64,000 nt of DNA from Nakamurella sp. PAMC28650. Its GTDB lineage: Bacteria > Actinomycetota > Actinomycetes > Mycobacteriales > Nakamurellaceae. The notes beneath the pieces were generated by a model. It saw only the letters and a list, made by a program, of their open reading frames with translations. It did not search any database and was not told where the DNA came from. Position numbers and translations under genes: made by a program. The first letter of the stretch is position 1. The number at the start of each line of letters is the position of its first letter. This document shows positions 26,363-35,103 of the stretch, piece by piece. Where the stretch lies: contig NZ_CP060298.1 in NCBI RefSeq assembly GCF_014303395.1, positions 4,607,001-4,671,000 on the forward strand, read 5' to 3'.

Positions 26363-26991
26363 CAGGGGAGTATCGGTGCTCCGGTCACGGCTCTGACGTC
26401 CTCCACCGTCGTGCCCGGGGCCAGTTCGACCAGCCGGAAGTGGTCGCCGGCGACGTCGAAGACGCCCCGATCGGTGATGACGCGATCGACGACGCCCTGC
26501 CCGGTCAGCGGAAGCTCGCAGGCCATCAGCAGTTTCGCCGCGTCGCCCCTCGCGACGTGATCCATCAGCACGATCACCTTCTTGGCACCGTGCACCAGGT
26601 CCATCGCCCCGCCCATCCCCTTGACCATCTTGCCCGGGATCATCCAATTGGCCAGATCACCGGTCACCGACACCTGCATGCCCCCCAGCACCGCGACATC
26701 GATGTGACCGCCCCGGATCATCGCGAAACTCATCGCCGAATCGAAGTAGGAGGCACCGGGCAGCACCGTCACCGTCTCCTTGCCGGCGTTGATCAGATCG
26801 GGGTCGACCTCCTCGTCGTAGGGATACGGCCCGACCCCGAGAATTCCGTTCTCGGAATGAAGATTGAGTTCCACTCCCGGTGCCAGATGGTTGGGGATCA
26901 GGGTCGGCAGTCCGATGCCGAGGTTGACGTACTGCCCGTCGGACAGCTCCAGCGCCGCGCGCGCCGCCATCTGTTCGTGACTCCAAGCCAT
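26362..26991 (-). CDS. pcaJ: 3-oxoadipate CoA-transferase subunit B
   Basis: The 209-residue subunit has the SENGILG motif carrying the catalytic Glu that takes up CoA, after the typical start [14 protein letters not shown], and [14 protein letters not shown] and [11 protein letters not shown] further on. With subunit A it moves CoA from succinyl-CoA to 3-oxoadipate. It is the last gene of the pca operon, one base after subunit A. Succinyl-CoA:acetoacetate transferases are near relatives and cannot be excluded by sequence alone; the operon supports the 3-oxoadipate role. Confidence 0.88.
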   Translation of the reverse strand: MAWSHEQMAARAALELSDGQYVNLGIGLPTLIPNHLAPGVELNLHSENGILGVGPYPYDEEVDPDLINAGKETVTVLPGASYFDSAMSFAMIRGGHIDVAVLGGMQVSVTGDLANWMIPGKMVKGMGGAMDLVHGAKKVIVLMDHVARGDAAKLLMACELPLTGQGVVDRVITDRGVFDVAGDHFRLVELAPGTTVEDVRAVTGAPILP

Positions 26992-26992
26992 C

Positions 26993-27778
26993 TCAGGACT
27001 CCTTCGGTGACGGGCCGGCGGAATGGGTGCGCACGGTGCGCTTCTCGATCCGCTTGGAAGTCGCCTGGTCGTGCGTCAACGCAACGACGCGCTGGACGAA
27101 GATGCCGGGCAGGTGTACGTCGTCAGGTGCGATCGCGCCGATCGGCACGATCTCCTCGGCCTCCAGAATGGTGACCCTTCCGGCCATCGCCGCCGGCAGG
27201 TTGAAATTCCCGGCGGCCGCGTGGAAGCGGGCATTGCCGGCCGCATCGGCCTGCGCCGCCCGGACCAGGGCCACATCGGTACGGATGCCCTCCTCCAGCA
27301 CCATCGACCGGCCGCCGAACTCCCTGACCTCCTTGGGTTTCGACGCCTCCGCGATGCTTCCGTCCGGCGCGTAACGCCACGGCAGGCCACCGTCGGCCAC
27401 CTGGGTCCCCACACCCGCCGGGGTGAAGAACGCTCCGATCCCGCTGCCGCCGGCACGCAGTCTCTCGGCGAGGGTCCCCTGCGGAGTCAACTCCACGTGC
27501 AGTTCACCGGCCAGGTACTGGCGGGCGAACTCCTTGTTCTCCCCCACGTAGGAGGCGATGACGCGGTCGATCCGGTGGGCTTCGAGCAACAGCCCGAGTC
27601 CCGCGCCGTCCACCCCGCAGTTGTTCGACACCACGGTCAGATGGCCGGCCCCCTGCTCCAATAGCGCCTGGATCAGCGTCCAGGGAATGCCGGACAGTCC
27701 GAAACCGCCGACGGCCAGGGACGATCCGTCCTGGATGTCGGCAACCGCCTCGGCCGCGCTGGGTACCAACTTGTTCAT
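26993..27778 (-). CDS. pcaI: 3-oxoadipate CoA-transferase subunit A
   Basis: The 261-residue subunit starts at ATG 27778 with AGGAGGGAAAAGG upstream. It has the family blocks [41 protein letters not shown] and [16 protein letters not shown]. It forms the heteromeric transferase with the next gene product. Its start overlaps the stop of the broken pcaC (ATGA). The first ATG of pcaC is also in frame with this gene, because of the deletion in pcaC, so a 372-residue fusion could be made in principle. Confidence 0.88.
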   Translation of the reverse strand: MNKLVPSAAEAVADIQDGSSLAVGGFGLSGIPWTLIQALLEQGAGHLTVVSNNCGVDGAGLGLLLEAHRIDRVIASYVGENKEFARQYLAGELHVELTPQGTLAERLRAGGSGIGAFFTPAGVGTQVADGGLPWRYAPDGSIAEASKPKEVREFGGRSMVLEEGIRTDVALVRAAQADAAGNARFHAAAGNFNLPAAMAGRVTILEAEEIVPIGAIAPDDVHLPGIFVQRVVALTHDQATSKRIEKRTVRTHSAGPSPKES

Positions 27779-28111
27779 CCTTTTCCCTCCTGGTCTGCCA
27801 CCGGCACCGCCGGCACGGTCGAACCGGTCGACGGGGCGTCGAGCCCGTCGAAAACCTGCTGTGCCACGGCGAAGGCCCGATTCGCGGCCGGTACTCCCGC
27901 GTACACGGCACAATGGAGCAGCACTTCCTGGATCTGCTCGCGGGTCACTCCGTTCCGCAGTGCGGCGGCCACATGCATTGCGAGTTCGTGTTCCTGCCCG
28001 AGCGCGGTCAGCAGCGCGAGGGTGATCATGCTGCGGGCCTCTCGGTCCAGGCCTGCCGAGGACTGCGCGCCGGACCACCATTCCCTCCCGGTAGCGCTGC
28101 TCGTCGTTCAT
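27775..28111 (-). pseudogene. pcaC: 4-carboxymuconolactone decarboxylase gene with internal out-of-frame deletion
   Basis: From ATG 28111 the product starts as a normal PcaC (NDEQRYREGMVVRRAVLG) and then leaves the family frame. The family sequence resumes in another frame at GLDREARSMITLALL and runs to the end (ELAMHVAAALRNGVTREQ, YAGVPAANRAFAVAQ). Compared with what I know of PcaC, about 34 residues including the conserved region around FxxFITRYAWGEIW are missing at the junction. The back part could be made alone from ATG 28029 (84 residues) but lacks the start of the fold. The start still overlaps the pcaD stop and the end overlaps the pcaI start, so operon architecture is preserved. It is probably non-functional. 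Confidence 0.75.
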
Positions 28112-28938
28112 CCGGCCCCGCCGGCTGTCGACCCGACCACGGTTGACCCGACCACGGTCGATCCCGAGAAATGCTCCAGCAGAGCGGTATTGACCTGGTC
28201 GGCCTGCTCCACGTTGGCCAGGTGCGCCGCTGGGTCGAGCATCAACAGACGGGCTCCCGGAACGGACCCCGCGATCAGTCGCAGGTGCTCCGGCGGGGTG
28301 GCGGGGTCCTGCGCTCCAGCGATCGCAAGGGTCGGCGCGGAGATCTGGGGCAGCGCCGCCCGCAGATCCATCTCCCCGATGGCCTCGCAGCACGACGCGT
28401 AGCCGGCCGCCGGCGTGGCCGCGATCATGTCCCGGTAGAACAGCACCCGGTCCGGATGGGCGGCCGGATAGCCCGCGCTGAACCATCGGGTGACCACGAC
28501 GTCGGCCACCGCGCTGGTGCCGCCGGCCCGGACGGCCGCGGCGCGGTCGAGCCATCCCTGGCGTGGTCCGAGCAGCGCGGAGGTGCACAGCAGGGCCAAC
28601 GCGTCGACCCGCTCCGGGTGCCGCGCGGCCAGTGCCATCGCCGTCATCCCGCCGAGCGACAGACCGGCCAGATGGACGGTTCCCAGTTCCAGCCGGTCGA
28701 GCAGGACCAGCAGGTCGTCGGCGAGATCCTCGATGCTGCAGGCCTCGTCGGGAACCGGTGAGCGGCCGTGCCCCCGTGTGTCGAAGCGGACCACTCGAAA
28801 ACGGGCGGACAACACCCGGGCCTGCGCGTCCCACATCTCCAGTGTCGAGCCGAGCGAACCGGCGAGCACCACGGTCGGGGCATCACCGGGCAGGTCGGGG
28901 GCCGCGTCGATCCGGTGATGGAGCGCAACTGTCGTCAT
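28108..28938 (-). CDS. pcaD: 3-oxoadipate enol-lactonase
   Basis: An alpha/beta hydrolase of 276 residues. The nucleophile Ser is in the elbow GLSLGG (LAGLSLGGMTAMALA), the acid Asp in GAQDPATPPEHL and the His in DPAAHLANVEQ; TRGHGRSPVPDEACSIED is the typical PcaD segment. It opens the enol-lactone ring to give 3-oxoadipate. The last 18 residues are a low-complexity tail (GSTVVGSTVVGSTAGGAG) encoded by near-identical 15-base repeats. It overlaps pcaB upstream and pcaC downstream. Confidence 0.88.
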   Translation of the reverse strand: MTTVALHHRIDAAPDLPGDAPTVVLAGSLGSTLEMWDAQARVLSARFRVVRFDTRGHGRSPVPDEACSIEDLADDLLVLLDRLELGTVHLAGLSLGGMTAMALAARHPERVDALALLCTSALLGPRQGWLDRAAAVRAGGTSAVADVVVTRWFSAGYPAAHPDRVLFYRDMIAATPAAGYASCCEAIGEMDLRAALPQISAPTLAIAGAQDPATPPEHLRLIAGSVPGARLLMLDPAAHLANVEQADQVNTALLEHFSGSTVVGSTVVGSTAGGAG

Positions 28939-30101
28939 CAGGGCATCTCCTCGTTCGTCCGCTGGGCCAGTGCCATCATCGTCAACTCGTGCGCGTCGCC
29001 CTCACCGGGGGGCATCTGTTGTGCGGCGCGCGCCATCGCAGCCGCGTCGACGACCAGGTACTGCAGACTTTCGCTCAGCCAGGCCGCCGCCGAGCCGGTC
29101 AGCCGCAACAGGTCGGCCAGGGTCTCCCACTCGCTGTGCCAGGCGCCGGCAGCCCGTTCGTGCTCCTGGGGCATCGCGGCGAACAGGGTGGCCACCAGCC
29201 CGGGTGTCCGCATCGAACAGGCCCGGGCCGAGATCGCCGCGACCGGATTGTGCTTGTGCGGCATCGAACTGGACCCGCCGCGCCGCTCGGTGTCCCCCGG
29301 GGCCTGCCCTTCGCCCACTTCCGACGTGGCGCTCTGCGCCAGCAGAACCACGTCCAGCGCCACCTTCCCGACGATCCCGGCGGCGGTACCCAGTGCGCCG
29401 GCAAGATCGGCGATGGGAAGCCGCACCGTGTGCCAGGCCAGTTCGGTGTCGGCGAGTTGCAGCAGGCCGGCCAGCTCCCGCCGGATGGCCGGGCCGTGGC
29501 CGTTCGACCCGCTGAAGGTGCCGACCGGGCCGGCGTACTGGACCGGAAGATCGGCCGACACCCGACCGAGCCGGGCGATGGCTCCGTCGAGCCCGGCGGT
29601 CCAGGTGGCCGCCTTGAGCCCGAAGGTGATCGGCAGGGCGTTCTGCAGCAGCGTGCGGCCGGCCATCCGGGTGGAGGCGTGCTCCGCCGCCAGGTCGGCG
29701 GCGTGCCCGGCAGCGGCCCGCAGATGACCGATGACGACCGACATCGCACGCCGGGCGAGCAGCATGCAGGCGGTGTCCAGGATGTCCTGGCTGGTGGCGC
29801 CCAGGTGCACGTAGTCCCGCAGGTCCGGACCGAGGGTGGCCTTCAACATCGCGGCCAGTGGGATCACCGGGTTGCCCCCGGCGCCGGCCCGGCGTCCGAT
29901 CTCCTCGAGGTCGATCTCGAGATTCGTCCAGCGTTCCAGAATGGTCGCAGCGGCACTCTCCGGTACCGCTCCGGCCAGCTGGGCCGCCCGCATCAGAGCC
30001 GTCTCCACCTCGACAAGTGCGGCCAGCCAACTGGTGTCGTCCAGGAGACCGATCTGCCAGCCACGCTCGAACGTGCTGCCGAAGATCCCGTTCGAGGTCA
30101 C
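28938..30101 (-). CDS. pcaB: 3-carboxy-cis,cis-muconate cycloisomerase
   Basis: The 387-residue enzyme is of the fumarase/aspartase superfamily. The signature GSSSMPHKHNP is present, as is LGATSQDILDTACML earlier and GRTLLQNALPITFGLK. The reaction closes 3-carboxymuconate to 4-carboxymuconolactone. I put the start at GTG 30101, overlapping the stop of pcaG (GTGA), because it gives the usual N-terminus (FGSTFERGWQIGLLDD). The stop overlaps the pcaD start by one base. Confidence 0.9.
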   Translation of the reverse strand: MTSNGIFGSTFERGWQIGLLDDTSWLAALVEVETALMRAAQLAGAVPESAAATILERWTNLEIDLEEIGRRAGAGGNPVIPLAAMLKATLGPDLRDYVHLGATSQDILDTACMLLARRAMSVVIGHLRAAAGHAADLAAEHASTRMAGRTLLQNALPITFGLKAATWTAGLDGAIARLGRVSADLPVQYAGPVGTFSGSNGHGPAIRRELAGLLQLADTELAWHTVRLPIADLAGALGTAAGIVGKVALDVVLLAQSATSEVGEGQAPGDTERRGGSSSMPHKHNPVAAISARACSMRTPGLVATLFAAMPQEHERAAGAWHSEWETLADLLRLTGSAAAWLSESLQYLVVDAAAMARAAQQMPPGEGDAHELTMMALAQRTNEEMP

Positions 30102-30724
30102 AGCGCGAAGAACACGGTCTCGTGCTCGCCCTGCAGGTGGATGTCGAAACGGTAGCCGTCCTCGGTACGGGGGGCGATCAGCGTCTGGCGCGACGCAGCC
30201 GGAAGCAACTGCAGCACCGGGTCGGACGCATTGGCCGAGACCTCGTCGCCGAAGTAGACCCGGGTGATCACCCGGTCGATCATGCCACGTGCGAAGACCG
30301 ACAGATCCACGTGTGGTGCCTGCAGGCCGCCCGCGCCGTCGGGCAGAGCCGCCGGCTTGAGCGTGAAGATCTCGAACCGTCCCTCGACATCGGTGCTGCT
30401 GCGCGCATATCCGCGGAATCCGGGAAACGGCCGGCCACCCCGTGGGTCCTCCGCCGAGTCGAATCCGCCGTGTGGGTCGGCCTGCCAGGACTCGACCATG
30501 CCGTCCGGGACCGGAAGGCTCTCGCCGTCGAAGACGGTGCCTCGCAACCAGAACCCGCCTGCGGTTCCGAGGTCGGCGGCGTACACCCCATCCGCCCAGG
30601 TCAGCCCGATCGACAGATAGGGCCCTACCGTCTGCGACGGAGTCAGCCCGAGACCCGGCACCGGGTTCGGCGCGGCATCCGGGGTGGGGGTCGCTACGGT
30701 GTCCGGCATCGAGGAGGTACTCAT
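30098..30724 (-). CDS. pcaG: Protocatechuate 3,4-dioxygenase alpha subunit
   Basis: The 208-residue subunit has LTPSQTVGPYLSIGL near the N-terminus, then GTVFDGESLPVPDGMVESW and APHVDLSVFARGM, and YRFDIHLQGEHETVFF at its end, as in PcaG. The alpha subunit shapes the active site of the ring-cleaving enzyme but does not bind iron. The N-terminal 20 residues are Pro/Ala-rich and extra. It overlaps the upstream pcaH by four bases (ATGA). Confidence 0.9.
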   Translation of the reverse strand: MSTSSMPDTVATPTPDAAPNPVPGLGLTPSQTVGPYLSIGLTWADGVYAADLGTAGGFWLRGTVFDGESLPVPDGMVESWQADPHGGFDSAEDPRGGRPFPGFRGYARSSTDVEGRFEIFTLKPAALPDGAGGLQAPHVDLSVFARGMIDRVITRVYFGDEVSANASDPVLQLLPAASRQTLIAPRTEDGYRFDIHLQGEHETVFFAL

Positions 30725-31455
30725 GCCTCGTCCTCCGGTTCGTCGTCACCTTCGAATGGCGTGCTGCCGCTGCCGCGCAGGACCATGTCGAAATCGTAGG
30801 CCAGTGCCCATTCCGGCACTGTGTCGTCCAGGTTGAAGCGGGAGATCAACCGAGCCCTGGCCGCCGGATCCGGAATGGAATTGAAGATCGGATCCTGGAA
30901 GAACAGCGGGTCCCCGGGGAAATACATCTGCGTCACGAGTCGCTGCACGAAGGCCCGACCGAACAGCGAGAAATGGATGTGCGCCGGGCGCCAGGCGTTC
31001 AGATGGTTCTTCCAGGGATAGGCACCGGGTTTGATCGTGATGAATCGGTACCGCCCGAAGGCGTCGGTCATCGTCCGCCCCAGGCCGGAGAAGTTCGGAT
31101 CCAGCGGACTGGCCCACCGGTCCCGGACGTGCCGGTAGCGCCCCCCGGAATTGGCCTGCCACACCTCGATCAGGGTGTGCGGCAGCGGACGTCCGTCGGA
31201 ATCCAGGACGCGACCCTGGACGATGATCCGCTGGCCCTGCGGCTCACCCTCGTGCTGCCTGGTCAGGTCGGCGTCGATCTCGGTGGGCTTGCGGTCGCCC
31301 AGCACCGGACCGGTGATCTCGGTGAGGCGCTGCGGCAGATCCACCGGAGTGCGCAGCGGATGACGTAGTGCCGTGCTGCGGTAGGCCGGGGAATCCAGCG
31401 GCGGATGGGTGCCCACCGGCGCGACCGGGTAGTGCGGCAAGATCAACTCCGGCAT
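30721..31455 (-). CDS. pcaH: Protocatechuate 3,4-dioxygenase beta subunit
   Basis: The 244-residue subunit carries the iron-binding tyrosines and histidines: NSGGRYRHVRD, then GAYPWKNHLNAWRPAHIHFS. Earlier blocks are ITGPVLGDRKPTEID and VLDSDGRPLPHTLIEVWQA. It binds Fe(III) and cleaves protocatechuate between the two hydroxyl groups. It stands 50 bases downstream of the thiolase gene and overlaps pcaG. The product is intracellular. Confidence 0.92.
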   Translation of the reverse strand: MPELILPHYPVAPVGTHPPLDSPAYRSTALRHPLRTPVDLPQRLTEITGPVLGDRKPTEIDADLTRQHEGEPQGQRIIVQGRVLDSDGRPLPHTLIEVWQANSGGRYRHVRDRWASPLDPNFSGLGRTMTDAFGRYRFITIKPGAYPWKNHLNAWRPAHIHFSLFGRAFVQRLVTQMYFPGDPLFFQDPIFNSIPDPAARARLISRFNLDDTVPEWALAYDFDMVLRGSGSTPFEGDDEPEDEA

Positions 31456-31505
31456 GCGATCGATCCGATTCTCTCGGTGGCCGTTGGATTTTCAGGGATC
31501 TGCGG

Positions 31506-32687
31506 TCAGGCCTCCAACACGACGGCCATCCCTTGTCCGACGCCGATGCACAGCGTGGCCATCCCGTAGCCCCCACCCGCAGCGCGCAGTCGGTGTGCCA
31601 GGGCGCCAAGGACCCGCGCGCCAGAGGCACCCAGTGGATGACCGATCGCGATGGCTCCCCCGAACACGTTGACCTTGGCCGGATCGAGCTCCGGCCATCC
31701 GGCCAGGCACGAGAGGGACTGGACGGCGAAGGCCTCGTTCAACTCGACGTATCGAAGGTCGTCGAAACCGATACCGGCCCGCGCCAACGCATTTCGGGCA
31801 GCCTGCACCGGTCCGATGCCGAACACCTCCGGGTCGACACCGACCGATGCGCAGGACACGATGCGGGCCAGCGGGGTGGCACCGATTTTCTCGGCCGCAC
31901 CCGCCGTCCCGATCAGCATGGCGGCAGCACCGTCGTTGAGCGGGGAGGAGTTGCCGGCGGTCACCGTGCCGCCGGTGCGAAATGCGGGCTTCAACCCGGC
32001 CAGACTCGCTGCGTCGGTATCCGGCCGGATGCTTTCGTCACGATCCAACCCGATACCGGGAATGGGGACGACTTCGTCGGCGAAAACCCCGGCCTCCCAG
32101 GACTGATGGGCGAGCCGATGGCTGCGGAGCGCGAATTCGTCCTGGGCCTCGCGGGAGATCGAGTGCAGATCCGCCAGATGTTCGGCGCTCTCACCCAGGG
32201 CGATCGTCCAGCGACCATCCATGACGGGGTTCACCAGTCGCCAGCCGAGGGTGGTGGAGAACATCGTCTGATGGCCGGCCGGAAAAGGCCGCTCCGGCTT
32301 GGGCACGACCCACGGAGCCCTCGTCATCGACTCGACCCCGCCCGCGACCACCAGATCGACGTCGCCGACCGCGACGGCCCGGCGGGCCTGCACCGCGGCT
32401 TCCAGACCCGAGCCGCACAGCCTGTTGACCGTCACGCCGGGCACCGACGTCGGCCATCCGGCCAGCAGCACGGCCATCCTGGCCACGTTCCGGTTCTCCT
32501 CCCCGGCCCCATTGGCATTGCCCAGCAGCACGTCGTCGATGGTTTCCGGGTCGAGCCCGGCATGACGGGCCACGAGCGATCGAAGGGTCTGGGCCGCCAG
32601 ATCGTCCGGACGCACTCCGGCCAGGGCGCCGTTGAACCGGCCGAACGGCGTGCGGACCGCATCGATGATGTAGACGTCCTGCGACAC
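31506..32687 (-). CDS. pcaF: Acetyl-CoA acetyltransferase, probably 3-oxoadipyl-CoA thiolase
   Basis: A thiolase of 393 residues with the acyl-accepting Cys in VNRLCGSGLEAAVQ, GGVESMTRAPWV, NEAFAVQSL, the His in GHPLGASGARV and the second Cys in LCIGVGQG. The start is GTG 32687, preceded by GGGAGA. It is the first gene of the pca operon, where the enzyme splits 3-oxoadipyl-CoA to succinyl-CoA and acetyl-CoA. The same reaction ends the phenylacetate pathway whose genes lie 6 kb away, so it may serve both. The specific substrate is inferred from context. Confidence 0.88.
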   Translation of the reverse strand: MSQDVYIIDAVRTPFGRFNGALAGVRPDDLAAQTLRSLVARHAGLDPETIDDVLLGNANGAGEENRNVARMAVLLAGWPTSVPGVTVNRLCGSGLEAAVQARRAVAVGDVDLVVAGGVESMTRAPWVVPKPERPFPAGHQTMFSTTLGWRLVNPVMDGRWTIALGESAEHLADLHSISREAQDEFALRSHRLAHQSWEAGVFADEVVPIPGIGLDRDESIRPDTDAASLAGLKPAFRTGGTVTAGNSSPLNDGAAAMLIGTAGAAEKIGATPLARIVSCASVGVDPEVFGIGPVQAARNALARAGIGFDDLRYVELNEAFAVQSLSCLAGWPELDPAKVNVFGGAIAIGHPLGASGARVLGALAHRLRAAGGGYGMATLCIGVGQGMAVVLEA

Positions 32688-32833
32688 AGACCCATCTCCC
32701 TGTCGGTCCCGGGCATCGCTGCACCGCGATGCTTTTCTGTGGGTCACGCTAGGCCGCCGGACGATCGAATGACTACTCTGGGGTTCCGGTGAGTGGAAAT
32801 CGGTGCGGACTGCGGTACCGAGATCGATGCTCG

Positions 32834-32865
32834 CGCAAATCAGTGCCGGCGCAAGTCAGTGCCAG
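32834..32865. promoter_or_regulatory. Two tandem 16-bp repeats between pcaF and the IclR gene
   Basis: CGCAAATCAGTGCCGG and CGCAAGTCAGTGCCAG are adjacent direct repeats in the 204-base divergent region. PcaU/PcaR-type IclR proteins bind repeated sites in such regions, so this is a candidate operator. Confidence 0.5.
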
Positions 32866-32891
32866 CGGAATCGGCAGGGCGGAGAAAACAG

Positions 32892-33662
32892 GTGGCCGGC
32901 GGTGCCCAGGTTCCCGGTCGCAGCGTGACCTCCAAAGCCCTGGCCGTCCTGTCCGCGTTCGACCGCCGGACTCCACGGGCCGGCCTGACCGAGATCGCCG
33001 CCTCCGCGGGGCTGCCGATCAGCACCACGCATCGTCTGATCGGAGAATTGGTCGCGTGGGGCGGCCTGGTGCGTCAGAGCGACGGGCAGTACGAGATCGG
33101 TCCCCGTCTGTGGGCCCTCGGCCTGCTGGCGCCGGTGTCGCGGAAACTGCGCGAAGTGGCTCTCCCGTTCATGCAGGATCTGGCCGCGACCACCGGCGAG
33201 AACGTCCACATCGCAGTACGTACCGGCATTCATGCGCTCTACGTGGAACGGATCGCCGGTACCCGGTCGGTCGCCGTGGTCAGCCGCAGCGGATCCGAAC
33301 TACCGCTGCACGCCACCGGTGTCGGCAAGGTGCTGCTGGCCCATGCCGATCCCGAGACGGTCGGGCAGGCTTTGACGCGCCTCGTCAGGGTCACCCCCTA
33401 CACGGTCGTGGACCGGCCGCGGATGGTCAGACAGCTCGCCGAGATTCGGCGTCGCGGCTGGGCCGAGACATCGGAGGAGATGACCATCGGGACCTGTTCG
33501 GTCGCCGTACCGGTCCTTGATTCCGACCAGCGGGTGGTCGCGGCCCTCGGGGTGGTCGCCACCAGCAGCCGTCGTGGGCTCGCGAAGCTGGTCCCCATGC
33601 TCCAACTCGCGTCCCGCGGCATCACGCGGTCCGCCGGTGCTGGTGACGGTGTGGATCTATGA
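32892..33662 (+). CDS. IclR-family regulator, probable pca/pob regulator
   Basis: From GTG 32892 (GGAG seven bases upstream) the protein is 256 residues. The N-terminal winged helix reads SKALAVLSAFDRRTPRAGLT then GLPISTTHRLIGELVAWG, and the effector domain has HIAVRTGIHALYVERIAG, LPLHATGVGKVLLAH and GTCSVAVPVLDSDQRV, as in IclR proteins. Longer starts exist at 32793 but would add unlike residues. It is divergent from the pca operon and upstream of pobA in the same direction, the arrangement of PcaR/PobR regulators that respond to protocatechuate, beta-ketoadipate or 4-hydroxybenzoate. Confidence 0.88.
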   Translation: MAGGAQVPGRSVTSKALAVLSAFDRRTPRAGLTEIAASAGLPISTTHRLIGELVAWGGLVRQSDGQYEIGPRLWALGLLAPVSRKLREVALPFMQDLAATTGENVHIAVRTGIHALYVERIAGTRSVAVVSRSGSELPLHATGVGKVLLAHADPETVGQALTRLVRVTPYTVVDRPRMVRQLAEIRRRGWAETSEEMTIGTCSVAVPVLDSDQRVVAALGVVATSSRRGLAKLVPMLQLASRGITRSAGAGDGVDL

Positions 33663-33755
33663 CGCAGGCCGCTCCAGCGCTCTGCGTCCCGGTTCATTTC
33701 CGTTCAGCGGAAACGCAGCCTGGCTTGCAGCGGTGACCGGGGCCACCATCGGACC

Positions 33756-34925
33756 ATGCGTACACAGGTGGCCATCATCGGAGCCGGCCCTGCAGGATTG
33801 CTGCTGTCCCATTTGTTGGCCCGACGCGGGATCGAATCCATCGTCATCGAGAACCGTTCGCGGGCCTACGTCGAGGCCAGGCTGCGAGCCGGCGTTCTCG
33901 AGCAGGGCACCGTCGACCTGCTCGACGAGATCGGACTCGGGAAACGACTGCACGTCGACGGCCAGCGGCACGACGGCATTCATCTGCAATGGCCCGGCAC
34001 CCGGCATCGGATCGACTTCCCGGAGCTGTGCGGCCGATCCGTCTGGGTGTACGGGCAGACCGAGGTGGTCAAGGATCTGATCCAGGCCGCCGTTGACACC
34101 GGACAACCGGTACATTTCGAGGTGTCCGACGCCCAGATCCATTACGTCGACGGTGATTCCCCCTCGGTCACCTTCACCGACGCGGCCGGCGAACCGCAAC
34201 GGATCGACTGCGACGTGATCGCCGGCTGCGACGGCTTCCACGGGATCAGCCGTCCGCAGGTGGCCGCCACCGGGCAGCAGGTCTTCCAACGCGAATACCC
34301 CTTCTCCTGGTTGGGGATTCTCGCCGCCGTCCCGCCGTCCACCGACGAACTGATCTATGCGTGGCACCCGAACGGATTCGCCATGCACAGCATGCGTTCA
34401 CCGGAGATCAGCCGGCTCTACCTGCAGGTGACACCGACGGACACGATCGAGAACTGGTCCGACGACCGGATCTGGAGCGAACTGTCGACCCGGATGGAGC
34501 TGGACGGGTGGCACCTGGCCGACGGACCCGTGCTGGAGAAGGGCATCACCCCGATGCGCAGCTTCGTCAGCGCACCGATGCGCCGCGGTCGTCTCTTCCT
34601 GGCCGGCGACACCGCCCACATCGTCCCGCCGACCGGGGCGAAGGGCCTGAACCTCGCGGTGGCCGATGTCGCGGTCCTCGATCGGGCGCTGGGCGATCTG
34701 CTGAACCGCGGTGACAGCTCGCTTGCTGACGCCTACTCCGAGACCGCTCTCCGCAGAGTCTGGCGCTCGACCCACTTCTCGTGGTGGATGACGTCGATGC
34801 TGCACCGCGCGGGCGACGAGTTCGACGACCAGCTCCAACTCTCCCAACTGCGCTACGTCGCCTCGTCACCGGCCGCCGCCGCCTCGCTGGCCGAGAACTA
34901 CACCGGCCTGCCCCTCGACCGCTGA
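33756..34925 (+). CDS. pobA: 4-hydroxybenzoate 3-monooxygenase
   Basis: The 389-residue flavoprotein has the FAD-binding AIIGAGPAGLLLSHLL at the start, then SRAYVEARLRAGVLEQGTV (characteristic of PobA), VIAGCDGFHGISR (the DG motif) and RLFLAGDTAHIVPPTGAKG (the GD motif). It hydroxylates 4-hydroxybenzoate to protocatechuate, the substrate of the neighbouring pca operon. ATG 33756 has no clear ribosome site. It follows the IclR gene by 93 bases. Confidence 0.92.
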   Translation: MRTQVAIIGAGPAGLLLSHLLARRGIESIVIENRSRAYVEARLRAGVLEQGTVDLLDEIGLGKRLHVDGQRHDGIHLQWPGTRHRIDFPELCGRSVWVYGQTEVVKDLIQAAVDTGQPVHFEVSDAQIHYVDGDSPSVTFTDAAGEPQRIDCDVIAGCDGFHGISRPQVAATGQQVFQREYPFSWLGILAAVPPSTDELIYAWHPNGFAMHSMRSPEISRLYLQVTPTDTIENWSDDRIWSELSTRMELDGWHLADGPVLEKGITPMRSFVSAPMRRGRLFLAGDTAHIVPPTGAKGLNLAVADVAVLDRALGDLLNRGDSSLADAYSETALRRVWRSTHFSWWMTSMLHRAGDEFDDQLQLSQLRYVASSPAAAASLAENYTGLPLDR

Positions 34926-34997
34926 AGGCAGCAGACCGGGTCTGCGCGTCGGAAAGTACTGATCACCCAGCCCACTGGGTGTATTTCCAGCTGTCTG

Positions 34998-35043
34998 CGA
35001 CGCGCGGTGCACCCTCCGACGCGCGGTGCACCCTCCGACGCGG
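34998..35043. repeat. 19-bp tandem repeat, 2.4 units
   Basis: CGACGCGCGGTGCACCCTC is present twice back to back (34998-35016, 35017-35035), followed by CGACGCGG. It lies in the intergenic region between pobA and the SDR gene, whose coding sequences converge here. No hairpin with a T run is seen. Confidence 0.6.
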
Positions 35044-35103
35044 ACCAGGACCAGGAGCGGGGGTGCGGGCGGCGCCGGGCGGGGGCTCAGATGCGGGTGC
35101 AGG

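Noticed and set aside
24396..26396. A 666-codon open frame on the plus strand across the ROK and MFS genes
   Set aside because: It is out of frame with the MFS protein and antisense to the ROK protein. The MFS frame has proper membrane segments and a good promoter.
26993..28834. A 613-codon minus-strand frame through pcaD, pcaC and pcaI
   Set aside because: Only its last 261 residues (PcaI) and a 19-residue piece of PcaC are genuine. The rest is out of frame with pcaD. I kept it only as an explanation for the fused frame created by the pcaC deletion.
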